Positions 46,036-55,144 of a stretch of DNA of 64,000 nucleotides are shown here, one piece after another; position 1 is the stretch's first letter, and each line of letters begins with the position of its first letter. The notes below the pieces were generated by a model. That model made no database searches, was not told the DNA's origin, and worked only from the letters and a program-made list of their open reading frames with translations. Source of the DNA: Ruminococcus sp. (GTDB lineage: Bacteria; Bacillota; Clostridia; Oscillospirales; Ruminococcaceae); assembly GCA_021205185.1 (NCBI GenBank), contig JAJPYB010000003.1:1-64000 (forward strand), in the 5' to 3' direction. Made by a program: the position numbers and the translations under genes.

Positions 46036-48264
46036 TTAAACCTCTGCGTTTAATATGTCTACAAGCTCGCTGAGCGTCGCTCGTGAAATTTTGTCGTTTG
46101 GAATAAAGCTTACAAGCGAATGAAGCGGCATTTCACCGAGCGCCAGAATTTTAAAGTCCTCTACCGCCTGCTCCTCCTTTGAGCCCTTCTTGCTCAGTCC
46201 TAAAGCTTCGTATAAAAGCTTCTTTCCAAGCGGGTTTGCAAACACGTCGCAGCAAAGAGAATTAAGAGTATAGCGATGAGGTGTTTCCTTTTTTGGAGCA
46301 ACGTATACGCTTTTTGAAAGCTTAATATCTCTTGAAGACGAACCGATAAGGATTTCAAACTTTCCGTATTCGATATGCCAGTCCATAATAGAAGTGTCAA
46401 AGTATGCAAACGCTCTCTTGTCAAGCTTGAATACTACCTGCTTTGTTTCGTTTGGCAGAAGATATGTCTTTTCAAAGCCTTTAAGCTCCTTGTCAGGTCT
46501 TATAACAGAGGATTCTGTATCTCTTACATAAAGCTCAACTACCTCTTTTCCTGCAACGCTACCTGTGTTTTTAACGCTTACCTTAACCGTCAGAATCTGA
46601 TCCTCGTCAAGCTCGTCGTGCGAAACCTCAATATCAGAATACTCAAAGGTTGTATAGCTAAGTCCGAAGCCAAACGGGAACAAAGGCTCTATTTTCTTCT
46701 TGTCGTAATATCTGTATCCAACAAAAAGTCCCTCGTTGTATTTTACAACATCTCCCTCGCCGGGGTAGTTTAAGTATGACGGATTGTCAGACAGCTTTTT
46801 GGGAAATGTTTCCGCAAGCTTTCCGCTCGGATTAACACCCCCAAATAAAACTTCAACCTGCGCCTTGCCTACAGCTTCGCCACCAAGGTAGCCTTCCAAA
46901 ATAGCAGATACTTTATCGGCAAATGGCATTTCTACAGGCGCGCCGTTGTGCAAAACTATAACGACGTTTTTGTTTACCTTACAAACCTCGTCGATAAGCT
47001 CAAGCTGACAATCAGGCATTCTCAGATGCTTTCTGTCAAAGCCCTCAGATTCAAACGATTCAGGTAAGCCTACAAATAATACTGCCTTATCGCATTTGCT
47101 TGCAGCTTCGACTGCCTGAGCCAAAAGAGCGGTATCAGTTTCGTCCTTGTCGGTTACATATCCACGAGCAAATGTAACCTCGCAAATATTCTTTACTGCG
47201 TCAAGTGCGCTTGTAACCTTGTAGGAATTTATATGACTTGAGCCGCCGCCCTGATAGCGTGGGTTTTCAGCAAATTCACCGATGAACGCAATGCTTTCAT
47301 CTGTTCCAAGCGGCAGAACTCCGTCGTTTTTAAGAAGCACCATACATTCGCTTTCAATTTTACCGGCAATCTCGTGATCCTTTTCCTTATCCCAGCTGAC
47401 AGGTGCTTTGGCGTCGCAGTGCTTATCAACCAGCTCAAGCACACGCCTTGCGCATATATCGACATATTTTTCATCGAGCTTACCGCTCTTTACAGCTTCA
47501 ACTACTATGTTGTCGTTCTTGCCGCCGCTTGAAGGCATTTCAAGGTCTAAGCCCGCAGCCACGCCCTTTACTCTGTCGTCAACAGCTCCCCAGTCGCTCA
47601 TAACAAGGCCCTTGAATCCCCACTCGTCACGCAAAATATCCGTCAGGAGCTTTTTGTTCTGACTTGAATATTCGCCGTTTATCTTGTTGTAAGAGCACAT
47701 AAGAGTTTGCGGTTTAGCCTTTTTAACGGCAATTTCAAACGAAGCGAGATATATCTCTCTGAGCGTTCTCTCGTCAATCTGTGCGCTTACAGACATCCTT
47801 CTGTATTCCTGATTGTTGCAGGCGAAATGCTTGAGCGATGTTCCAACGCCCATCGACTGAACTCCCTTGATGTGCGAAGCCGCCATTTCGCCAGACAGGT
47901 AAGGATCCTCCGAGAAATATTCAAAATTTCTGCCGCAAAGGGGAGTGCGCTTGATGTTTGCGCCAGGCCCTAAAATAACAGAAATATTTTCAGCTATACA
48001 TTCGCTTCCGAGAGCCTTGCCAAGCTCCTCTAATAGCGAACGGTCAAACGAGCAGGCGAGTGACGAAGCGGTAGGAAAACAGGTAGCTTCTATGCTGGCG
48101 TGCTCGTCCTCCTTTTCCTTTCTGAGTCCGTGAGGGCCGTCGCTTACCATAATTTTGTCGATTGAAAGTCTGTCTATCGGCTTTGTATGCCAAAAATCAA
48201 GTCCTGACAAAAGGCTCGCCTTTTCTTCAAGCGTCATCTCGCTTATAAGCTTATCAATGTTCAT
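46036..48264 (-). CDS. Glycoside hydrolase family 3 beta-glucosidase
   Basis: A 742-residue GH3 enzyme with no signal peptide, so probably cytoplasmic. The N-terminal barrel has [11 protein letters not shown], the substrate-binding [13 protein letters not shown], and the nucleophile Asp224 in [10 protein letters not shown]. The second domain and a fibronectin III-like C-terminal domain follow ([15 protein letters not shown], then [18 protein letters not shown]). GH3 enzymes of this layout cleave beta-glucosides such as cellobiose or xyloglucan oligomers; exact specificity cannot be read. Its promoter is back-to-back with that of the AraC regulator gene, suggesting control by it. Confidence 0.93.
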   Translation of the reverse strand: MNIDKLISEMTLEEKASLLSGLDFWHTKPIDRLSIDKIMVSDGPHGLRKEKEDEHASIEATCFPTASSLACSFDRSLLEELGKALGSECIAENISVILGPGANIKRTPLCGRNFEYFSEDPYLSGEMAASHIKGVQSMGVGTSLKHFACNNQEYRRMSVSAQIDERTLREIYLASFEIAVKKAKPQTLMCSYNKINGEYSSQNKKLLTDILRDEWGFKGLVMSDWGAVDDRVKGVAAGLDLEMPSSGGKNDNIVVEAVKSGKLDEKYVDICARRVLELVDKHCDAKAPVSWDKEKDHEIAGKIESECMVLLKNDGVLPLGTDESIAFIGEFAENPRYQGGGSSHINSYKVTSALDAVKNICEVTFARGYVTDKDETDTALLAQAVEAASKCDKAVLFVGLPESFESEGFDRKHLRMPDCQLELIDEVCKVNKNVVIVLHNGAPVEMPFADKVSAILEGYLGGEAVGKAQVEVLFGGVNPSGKLAETFPKKLSDNPSYLNYPGEGDVVKYNEGLFVGYRYYDKKKIEPLFPFGFGLSYTTFEYSDIEVSHDELDEDQILTVKVSVKNTGSVAGKEVVELYVRDTESSVIRPDKELKGFEKTYLLPNETKQVVFKLDKRAFAYFDTSIMDWHIEYGKFEILIGSSSRDIKLSKSVYVAPKKETPHRYTLNSLCCDVFANPLGKKLLYEALGLSKKGSKEEQAVEDFKILALGEMPLHSLVSFIPNDKISRATLSELVDILNAEV

Positions 48265-48319
48265 ATAAATTCTCCTAACAATACCTGAGTTTGCAAGCCT
48301 TTCGCCCGCAATTTATCAT

Positions 48320-48348
48320 ATTGTAACATATAACATTCTTTTTTTCAA
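48320..48348 (-). promoter_or_regulatory. Promoter of the GH3-ispF operon
   Basis: Minus strand TTGAAA (48348-48343), 17-base spacer, TACAAT (48325-48320). Its -35 box lies 6 bases from the -35 box of the divergent araC-type gene. Confidence 0.75.
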
Positions 48349-48354
48349 GACGCA

Positions 48355-48383
48355 TTGCAAAGTATAAAAAAATATGCTAAAAT
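48355..48383 (+). promoter_or_regulatory. Promoter of the AraC-type regulator gene
   Basis: TTGCAA (48355-48360), 17-base spacer, TAAAAT (48378-48383). It lies inside the longest open frame of the gene, which shows that translation must start further down. Confidence 0.75.
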
Positions 48384-48429
48384 AGCCTTAAAGACTCATT
48401 CCTTTGTAACAGGTCCGGAGGTGTATTTT

Positions 48430-49266
48430 TTGAAGTATTATCATGAGCAGGTAACGCTTGACTCTTCTATTCCTGCGAGAATTTATATTCAAAATGGTCA
48501 GCACAGCAACAATACTTATCCTCTGCATTGGCACAGCAAGCTTGAGTTCAATCTGGTTCTGAAGGGACAAATTAACGGAAAAATCGGCGGCAAGGACGTT
48601 TGTGTTGCGGCTGACGATATATTTTTTGTAAATTCAAACGAGCTGCACGAAACTGATGCGGGAAGCGGCGACATCATAGCTGTAACGGTGCTTCTTTCAA
48701 AATCTCTTCTGGAGGAATACTTCCCTGATGTTGACGACTATTACTTCGATTTTTCACAAAACCAGTCTGCAAAGAATGAAATAAAGTCGCTCATTTTAAA
48801 ATGCGCGTCTATTTTTGAAGAGAAAAACGAGCTTTACGAGCTGGAGCTTTCAATCGTCCTGCGGCAGCTTTGTCTGGTGCTTATCAGGAAATGCCGAAGA
48901 AAGAGGGAAACTCAAAGCGTAAATAAATTTCAGCGCAAAAACATGACGAACATAAAGCGTGCAATAGCATTTATGGAAAACAATTACGAGGTGTCGTTTA
49001 CGCTTGATGATATTTCATCTGATGTTGGAATGTCGCCGACCTATTTTTCAAGGTTTTTCAAAAAGACAACTGGCGAAACCTTTTATTCCTATTTGGGAAG
49101 AATGAGACTTTACCACGCAGTAAACGACCTTGTAAACAGCGATCTTTCCGTTACGGACGTTGCGCTTAACAACGGCTTTGCGAACGTCAAGTCGTTTATC
49201 GAGCTTTTCAAAAAGGAGTATAATACTACTCCTCTGAAGTATCGAAAGGATAATTCCAACAGGTAA
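48430..49266 (+). CDS. AraC family transcriptional regulator
   Basis: A 278-residue regulator with an N-terminal cupin-like sugar-sensing domain (HWHSKLEFNLVLKGQINGK, DDIFFVNSNELHE) and a C-terminal pair of helix-turn-helices (SFTLDDISSDVGMSPTYFSR and SVTDVALNNGFANVKSF) ending in KKEYNTTPLKYRK. The start is a TTG at 48430 with GGAGGTG 7 bases upstream. It lies between the divergent GH3 gene and the downstream GH31 gene, so it most likely activates one or both in response to an oligosaccharide. Confidence 0.92.
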   Translation: MKYYHEQVTLDSSIPARIYIQNGQHSNNTYPLHWHSKLEFNLVLKGQINGKIGGKDVCVAADDIFFVNSNELHETDAGSGDIIAVTVLLSKSLLEEYFPDVDDYYFDFSQNQSAKNEIKSLILKCASIFEEKNELYELELSIVLRQLCLVLIRKCRRKRETQSVNKFQRKNMTNIKRAIAFMENNYEVSFTLDDISSDVGMSPTYFSRFFKKTTGETFYSYLGRMRLYHAVNDLVNSDLSVTDVALNNGFANVKSFIELFKKEYNTTPLKYRKDNSNR

Positions 49267-49425
49267 ATTTTCGGGATCACTTTTGCATAATGTGAAATTG
49301 GATAATAATTGACAAAAATTCGGCAAAAAAAAGGCAATACGCACATATTTTTTTGTGATAAAATGTAATTACAGGGCAAATTGTACAAAGTCTATACTTA
49401 AAAATTTTTAATAGGAGGTCATTTT

Positions 49426-51765
49426 ATGAAATTTGCAGACGGCTTTTGGCTTAACCAAAGAGGCTACGAAGTAAATTATGCAAATCAGGCGTTTGAAATT
49501 GACGAAATTGACGGCGGTTTTGTAGTTGTTGCTACACCAATGCCGATTTACAACCGTGCGATGATGCTCGGAAGCGCAAACCTTGAGATCGAATTTACTT
49601 CAAACATTGAAAACTGTATCAAGGTAAACATCACTCACCACAAGGGCTATGTTGACAACGGTCCTCATTTTGAAATTAACGAGGGCGACTACAAGCCGAC
49701 GGTTGAGATTACCGATAAGGAAGCTACCCTTATTTCCGGAAACACAAGGGTTGTCGTTTCCAAGGAAACATGGAGCGTTCAGTATTACTATAAGGATAAG
49801 AAGCTTACAAGCGGCGGCTGGCGTTCTGTCGGAGTTATTTTTGAGAGCGCTTTCAAGCAGCAGGCAAGACTTGAAACTCAGGCTGACGATTCATTCTGGA
49901 GCTATCCTGCTAATCCTAAGAGAACATACATCCGTGAGCAGTTTGATACTACAGTAGGCGAGTATTTTTACGGCTTCGGTGAAAAGTTTACAAATTTCAC
50001 TAAAAACGGCTCAACAGTAGAAATCTGGAACGCTGACGGCGGTACCTGCTCGGATCAGTCGTATAAATCGGTTCCGTTTTATGTATCATCAAGAGGTTAT
50101 GGCGTTTTCGTAAACAGCACAGATAAGGTTTCTTACGAGGTATGCTCCGATACCGTTTCTAAGGTTTCAATTACGGTGCCGGGTGAAAATCTACAGTATT
50201 TTGTTATCGGCGGAGAAAATTTAACAGAGGTATTAAAGGGCTATACGGATATTACAGGAAAGCCTGCGCTTCCTCCTGCATTTTCTTTCGGACTTTGGCT
50301 CACAACCTCATTTACCACAACTTATGATGAGGAAACTATCACATCCTTTATCGACGGAATGGCTGAGCGTGACATTCCTCTTCAGGTATTCCATTTTGAC
50401 TGCTTCTGGATGAAGGGCTTTGAGTGGTGTAACTTTGAGTGGGATAAGAGTCAGTTCCCGGATCCTCCGGCAATGCTTAAAAGACTTCACGAAACAAAGG
50501 GACTTAAAACCTGCGTTTGGATAAATTCTTATGTTGGTCAGCGCTCCAAGCTGTTTGACGAGGGTGTAAAGGGCGGATATTTTATCAAGAGAACAGACGG
50601 TTCTGTTTTCCAATGCGACGAATGGCAGCCGGGAATGGCAATCGTTGACTTTACAAACCCTGAGGCTTGTGAGTGGTACGCTTCAAAGCTCAAGGCTCTT
50701 TGTGAAATGGGAGTAGATACCTTCAAGACCGACTTCGGTGAGAGAATCCCTACAAGAGATGTTGTATATTATGACGGCTCAGATCCTATCAAAATGCACA
50801 ACTACTATACTTATCTTTACAACAAGACAGTATTCAACGTATTGAAGGATTACTATGGTGAGAATAAGGCTTGCTTGTTTGCAAGAAGCGCAACAGCAGG
50901 CGGGCAGAAGTTCCCTGTACATTGGGGCGGAGATTGCTCGGCTACTTATAATTCAATGGCAGAGGTTATAAGAGGCTGCTTGTCGCTTTGTATTTCGGGC
51001 TTCGGATTTACATCCCACGATATGGCAGGATTTGAGTCAACTGCAACTCCTGACATATACAAGAGATGGGCGGCATTCGGAATGCTTTCATCTCACAGCC
51101 GCTTGCACGGAAACCAGACATATAGAGTTCCTTGGTTGTTTGATGAGGAATCCTGTGATGTTTTACGTTTCTTTACAAAGCTCAAGGGTAAGCTTATGCC
51201 TTATCTTTTCGCTCAGGCTAACAAAACTCACGAAATAGGAGTTCCTGTTATGAGAGCTATGGTAATTGACTTTGCTGACGATCCTACCTGCCTGACGCTT
51301 GACAGACAGTATATGCTCGGAGATAACCTCTTGGTTGCGCCGATTCTTAACGACGAGAGCATTGCTGAATACTACGTCCCAGCGGGTAAGTGGACGGACA
51401 TTATCACAGGTAAGGTTTTCGAGGGCGGAAAATGGTATACTCACAAGTGCAGCTATTTTGAAATTCCTGCTCTTGCAAAGCCAAACAGCATCATCACTTA
51501 CGGAAACTTTGAGCGTGACGTTGTTTACGATTACGTTAAGGACGCAAACGCTGTAATTTACGAGCTTGAAGACGGCAAGACCGCAAGCACAGTTATTTAC
51601 GACAGCGAAGCTAACAAGGTTTTGGAGCTTTCAGCTGAAAGGAAGGGAGACAAAATCGAAATTTTTCTCTCTGCTGCGCCTGCTGACTTTACAGTTTCTG
51701 TTTCAAATACAGACAAGAGCGTAGCTATCAAGGCCGGAGATACAAGCGCAGTTATTGAGCTTTAA
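49426..51765 (+). CDS. yicI: GH31 alpha-xylosidase (YicI-like)
   Basis: A 779-residue glycoside hydrolase family 31 enzyme. The nucleophile Asp436 is in the motif FKTDFGERIPTRD, which in this family marks the YicI alpha-xylosidases, and the acid/base Asp503 is in VHWGGDCSATY. A beta-sandwich N-terminal domain and C-terminal beta domains surround the barrel. There is no signal peptide. It removes alpha-1,6-xylose from xyloglucan oligosaccharides, matching the adjacent GH3 beta-glucosidase. Its upstream region has a good -10 (TAAAAT at 49358-49363) but a poor -35, as expected for an activator-dependent promoter. AGGAGGT precedes the ATG. Confidence 0.94.
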   Translation: MKFADGFWLNQRGYEVNYANQAFEIDEIDGGFVVVATPMPIYNRAMMLGSANLEIEFTSNIENCIKVNITHHKGYVDNGPHFEINEGDYKPTVEITDKEATLISGNTRVVVSKETWSVQYYYKDKKLTSGGWRSVGVIFESAFKQQARLETQADDSFWSYPANPKRTYIREQFDTTVGEYFYGFGEKFTNFTKNGSTVEIWNADGGTCSDQSYKSVPFYVSSRGYGVFVNSTDKVSYEVCSDTVSKVSITVPGENLQYFVIGGENLTEVLKGYTDITGKPALPPAFSFGLWLTTSFTTTYDEETITSFIDGMAERDIPLQVFHFDCFWMKGFEWCNFEWDKSQFPDPPAMLKRLHETKGLKTCVWINSYVGQRSKLFDEGVKGGYFIKRTDGSVFQCDEWQPGMAIVDFTNPEACEWYASKLKALCEMGVDTFKTDFGERIPTRDVVYYDGSDPIKMHNYYTYLYNKTVFNVLKDYYGENKACLFARSATAGGQKFPVHWGGDCSATYNSMAEVIRGCLSLCISGFGFTSHDMAGFESTATPDIYKRWAAFGMLSSHSRLHGNQTYRVPWLFDEESCDVLRFFTKLKGKLMPYLFAQANKTHEIGVPVMRAMVIDFADDPTCLTLDRQYMLGDNLLVAPILNDESIAEYYVPAGKWTDIITGKVFEGGKWYTHKCSYFEIPALAKPNSIITYGNFERDVVYDYVKDANAVIYELEDGKTASTVIYDSEANKVLELSAERKGDKIEIFLSAAPADFTVSVSNTDKSVAIKAGDTSAVIEL

Positions 51766-51794
51766 TTAACGGTTTAAATACTTGAATTTTAAAT

Positions 51795-51831
51795 GCAATA
51801 CGGTGAGGATTACTCGCCGTGTTGCTTTTTT
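51795..51831 (+). terminator. Terminator of the GH31 gene
   Basis: Thirteen-bp stem gcaatacggtgag/ctcgccgtgttgc with two G-U pairs, 5-base loop, six Ts. Confidence 0.92.
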
Positions 51832-51863
51832 GTACATATTTGTTGCTGGTTGTTAATTGTTGT

Positions 51864-51892
51864 TTGACTTTTAGTGGGATATGAAGTATAAT
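51864..51892 (+). promoter_or_regulatory. Promoter of the two-gene membrane protein operon
   Basis: TTGACT (51864-51869), 17-base spacer, TATAAT (51887-51892). Confidence 0.85.
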
Positions 51893-51929
51893 ATCTATGA
51901 ATCTACTACAACAGAAAGGACAATACACA

Positions 51930-52613
51930 ATGAAAAAGAGAGTTTCTTCTTATTCGAGCTTTTGGATGACGGTAATTTCATGTGCGCTTCTGATAGCGTG
52001 TATTGTTTTATATATTATAACAGGACTTCAATCTGCCGCGGCAAATTCCAAAAGAAGCGACCTTGTAAAGTATTCGGATATGTATGTGTCAGCTTATCTG
52101 TATTCGCAGTCGGAGCTATCGACATTTGCGAATACCGAAAACTCCGAGCATTACAACAATTATAACAACGCAGTTTCCGAAACGGGAACTATGCAGGGAG
52201 CAAGAAAGGTTTTGGAAGAAATTGGGCTTGAAACTCAGGAGCAGGAGGTTTTAGACGAATTTGACAGCGTGTACAGCGAGTATATCGAGCCTGTAAATGA
52301 ATCGGCTATCGAGCAAATGGTTTCAAATTCCGACTTTTCAAGCGGTAAAAAAGCGCTTGTTGACAGCGATTATTTAAACTATTCGTCCTACTGCTATACC
52401 TGTCTTAGTACATTGTCCGATTCAGTTTATGACAGAATGACCGAAACGCTTGATAACATCGACGACAGAAATCAAATAGTAATGATATGCCTGATTGTTC
52501 TGTCGGTGATATTTGTGTTTATGTTGATTTTTACACAGCTTAGAATCAGAAAAATTTCAAGAATTTTAGAAGCGGCTGACAGCGAAGATGAGAGCAGCGA
52601 GCAGGAAGAGTAA
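51930..52613 (+). CDS. Membrane protein with receptor-like extracellular helical domain
   Basis: A 227-residue protein with a short basic N-terminus, a transmembrane helix at about 11-33, an extracellular domain of about 150 residues that reads as helices (KVLEEIGLETQEQEVLDEFD, SDSVYDRMTETLDNIDDRNQ), a second transmembrane helix at about 185-204, and a 23-residue cytoplasmic tail (RIRKISRILEAADSEDESSE). This is the layout of the four-helix sensor module of chemoreceptors or histidine kinases, but there is no HAMP, kinase or methyl-accepting domain. No family recognised. The ATG at 51930 follows AGAAAGGA. The next gene starts 23 bases on. Confidence 0.75.
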   Translation: MKKRVSSYSSFWMTVISCALLIACIVLYIITGLQSAAANSKRSDLVKYSDMYVSAYLYSQSELSTFANTENSEHYNNYNNAVSETGTMQGARKVLEEIGLETQEQEVLDEFDSVYSEYIEPVNESAIEQMVSNSDFSSGKKALVDSDYLNYSSYCYTCLSTLSDSVYDRMTETLDNIDDRNQIVMICLIVLSVIFVFMLIFTQLRIRKISRILEAADSEDESSEQEE

Positions 52614-52636
52614 ATTTTAAAACAAGGGGTGAAGGT

Positions 52637-53365
52637 ATGAAAAAGCTAATCAGCGTTTTAATGGGAATTGTTATATTCGCTTCAATTTCCTGTCTTTCGG
52701 TGTATGCGTCCGACTATACGCTGGAGGTTGAAAACGGCGAGATTGACGACTACGGAAATATCACCGCTACGATTATAATTTCAGAAAATTCCGGAATTTA
52801 CAGCGGCGAGTTTAACTTCCTTTACAACAGCTCCTACTTTGAGCTGGGAGAAATCGAGCTTAATCAGTCGGGAACAAACGGAAAAATTGAAACGCAAGCG
52901 GATACCGAAAACGGAGTGGTTACGTTTACCTATAAGGCGAACGACGAAGCTGGCTGTACCTTCGGCGGAGAATTTGCAACGCTCAATATGCGACTTGTTT
53001 CAACTCCCGAATCTGTAGTTTCGTTTAACCTTGATATGGCAAACACCACCGATTATGAAGGTAATGAGCTTGAAGCAACCTATAAAATCACACCTATTGA
53101 GGTACCAATTAGCTTTATCGTTACCGAAACTCAGGCTCAGACGGAGCAGACTGAAAGTGTTGAAGCTACAACCGAAAGCTCCAAGGACGAGGAGAAAAGC
53201 GGCGGCTTTTTATCAGCTCTTTGGACAGCTATAAAGGTAATCCTGATTATCATAATCGTGATTGTTGTACTCTTGATAGTAGCGAGCTTTTTCACCAGAA
53301 GGTACTTTAGGAAAAAACGCCAGCGTCAGCGTCAGGCGATGCGAAACGCTCAGAACAGACAATAG
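52637..53365 (+). CDS. Membrane-anchored cohesin-like protein
   Basis: A 242-residue protein with signal peptide (cleaved near VYAS-D26), an extracellular beta domain (about 26-160), a Thr/Glu/Ser linker (TETQAQTEQTESVEATTESS), a C-terminal transmembrane helix (about 193-217) and a very basic tail (RRYFRKKRQRQRQ). The beta domain has the cohesin/carbohydrate-binding jelly-roll pattern: SGIYSGEFNFLYNSSYFELG, then GVVTFTYKANDEAG and FATLNMRLVS. In cellulosomal proteins, cohesins bind dockerins. The assignment to the cohesin family is by pattern only, but a dockerin protein ends at the left edge of the window. It is in an operon with the receptor-like membrane protein. Confidence 0.65.
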   Translation: MKKLISVLMGIVIFASISCLSVYASDYTLEVENGEIDDYGNITATIIISENSGIYSGEFNFLYNSSYFELGEIELNQSGTNGKIETQADTENGVVTFTYKANDEAGCTFGGEFATLNMRLVSTPESVVSFNLDMANTTDYEGNELEATYKITPIEVPISFIVTETQAQTEQTESVEATTESSKDEEKSGGFLSALWTAIKVILIIIIVIVVLLIVASFFTRRYFRKKRQRQRQAMRNAQNRQ

Positions 53366-53381
53366 TGAATAGATAAACAAA

Positions 53382-53412
53382 AAACGAGCCTACCGATCTG
53401 GTGGACTCGTTT
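53382..53412 (-). terminator. Terminator of the asd-dapA-dapB operon
   Basis: Stem aaacgag/ctcgttt with inner pairing ctacc/ggtgg; the minus strand continues into six Ts. It lies 18 bases past dapB, and convergent transcription from the cohesin-like gene also meets it. Confidence 0.8.
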
Positions 53413-53430
53413 GTGCTTTAGTATGTAATT

Positions 53431-54192
53431 TTAGTCGAGTGCGATAACGTCGTTCATATCGTAAAGTCCCGCATTTGCTTTTGATAGGAAAATCGCTGCG
53501 TTTACAGCGCCAACTGCAAAGACCTCCTTTGACGCTGCCTGATGCGAAAGGGTAATAACCTCATCGCGTCCTGCAAAAATTATATCATGCTCGCCGACAA
53601 TAGTTCCGCCTCTGATAGCGTGAATACCAATTTCATTCTTTTCTCTCTTTTGCCGAACGCTGTGCCGCTCATAAACATACTTCATTTTATCATCGAGCGT
53701 TTCGTTTATAGCGTCCGCAAGCATAAGAGCTGTACCGGACGGCGCGTCAATTTTCTGGTTGTGGTGCTTTTCTACAATCTCAATGTCAAACTGGTCGCCT
53801 AAAACTGTCGTCGCTTTTTTTGCAAGCGCACACAAGAGGTTAATTCCAAGCGACATATTAAATGTGAAGAAAACAGGAATCTGTTCGGCGGTTTTGCGTA
53901 TCAGAGCTTTCTGCTCCTCCGTGTAGCCCGTGGTTGCAATTACCAAAGGAACATTGTTTGAAAGGCAGTAGTCGCCAAGCTCCAAAAGAGCGGACGGGTG
54001 AGAAAAATCAATTATAACGTCCGGTCTGTCAGGCAAATCGTTCGGTCGCTTAACGACAGGAAAATCGCTGTAAGCGGTATCGTTTAATTTGTCAATTCCC
54101 GAAATAACTTCTATGTCATCTCTCTTTGAAATTATGTCAGCGATAACTCTGCCCATTTTTCCGTTTGCGCCACAAATAGCAGCCTTTATCAT
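53431..54192 (-). CDS. dapB: 4-hydroxy-tetrahydrodipicolinate reductase
   Basis: NAD(P)H-dependent enzyme of lysine and diaminopimelate synthesis. It has 253 residues: Rossmann motif CGANGKMGRVIADI, DFSHPSALLEL, ATTGYTEEQ, catalytic His/Lys region EIVEKHHNQKIDAPSGTALML, and IHAIRGGTIVGEHDIIFAG. It follows dapA after 23 bases and is under the lysine riboswitch upstream of asd. Confidence 0.97.
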   Translation of the reverse strand: MIKAAICGANGKMGRVIADIISKRDDIEVISGIDKLNDTAYSDFPVVKRPNDLPDRPDVIIDFSHPSALLELGDYCLSNNVPLVIATTGYTEEQKALIRKTAEQIPVFFTFNMSLGINLLCALAKKATTVLGDQFDIEIVEKHHNQKIDAPSGTALMLADAINETLDDKMKYVYERHSVRQKREKNEIGIHAIRGGTIVGEHDIIFAGRDEVITLSHQAASKEVFAVGAVNAAIFLSKANAGLYDMNDVIALD

Positions 54193-54215
54193 TTTAATAC
54201 TTCCCTTCGATCAGT

Positions 54216-55115
54216 TTAAACTATACTACCGACAAGCTGGTGCTTATCCAAAATTCCCTTTAGGAATGCTTTCTTTTCGTCATCCATATCGCAAAGCGGA
54301 AGTCTGCATGAGCCAACATTAAATCCCATAACATTTAAAGCTTCCTTTACAGGAATAGGGTTTACGTCGCAAAACAGTCCGTTTGCAAGGTCGAGAGTTT
54401 CAAGCGACAGCTTTAAAGCCTTATCGTAATCTCCGTCAAGACAATACTTTGCGATCATGTGAGTTTCCTTCGGCATTACATTTGATAAAACTGAAATAAC
54501 GCCCTTTGCGCCAAGCGCCATCATCGGCACAATCTGGTCGTCGTTTCCGCTGTAAACGTCAAGATTGTCGCCGCAAAGAGCTCTGATTTTCGCTACCTGA
54601 GAAATGTTTCCGCTCGCTTCCTTGACAGCAACGATATTTTTATGCTTTGAAAGCTCGAAGCAGGTAGCAGGCTCAATATTTACGCCCGTTCTTGAAGCAA
54701 CGCTGTAAATGATAATCGGCTTGTCAACAGCGTCAGCTATTGCTGTAAAGTGCTTTATAAGACCTCTCTGAGACGCCTTGTTGTAATACGGCGTAACAAT
54801 TAAAAGTGCGTCTGCTCCGTACTCGCAAGCCTTTTTGGAAAGGCGAATAGCAAAGTTTGTGTCGTTAGAGCCTGTTCCTGCAACAACAGGAACCCTTCCT
54901 GCAACATAGTCAATACAATGCTTAAGGACGTCGCAATGCTCTAAAAAGCTAAGCGTTGCGCTTTCGCCCGTTGTACCGCAGACGATAATAGCGTCTGTTC
55001 CATTTGCAATATTAAAGTCTATAAGGCGCTCGAATTCCTCGTAGTTTACATAACCCTCGTCGTCCATCGGTGTAACGATAGCAACGCCTGCACCTGTAAA
55101 AATTGTTTTTTTCAT
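54216..55115 (-). CDS. dapA: 4-hydroxy-tetrahydrodipicolinate synthase
   Basis: Class I aldolase that condenses pyruvate with aspartate semialdehyde. It has 299 residues, with GTTGESATLSFLEH near residue 45, VAGTGSNDT, the tyrosine in IIYSVASRTGVN and the Schiff-base lysine in AVKEASGNIS. The usual YNVPSRT motif is YSVASRT here, with the catalytic Tyr and Arg kept. It is in an operon with asd and dapB. Confidence 0.97.
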   Translation of the reverse strand: MKKTIFTGAGVAIVTPMDDEGYVNYEEFERLIDFNIANGTDAIIVCGTTGESATLSFLEHCDVLKHCIDYVAGRVPVVAGTGSNDTNFAIRLSKKACEYGADALLIVTPYYNKASQRGLIKHFTAIADAVDKPIIIYSVASRTGVNIEPATCFELSKHKNIVAVKEASGNISQVAKIRALCGDNLDVYSGNDDQIVPMMALGAKGVISVLSNVMPKETHMIAKYCLDGDYDKALKLSLETLDLANGLFCDVNPIPVKEALNVMGFNVGSCRLPLCDMDDEKKAFLKGILDKHQLVGSIV

Positions 55116-55144
55116 TATCTCTTACCTCCGTGACAAATGACGCT

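Noticed and set aside
48355..48429. N-terminal extension of the AraC-type regulator from a TTG
   Set aside because: The extension covers the -35 and -10 boxes of the gene's own promoter; GGAGGTG lies just upstream of the TTG at 48430.
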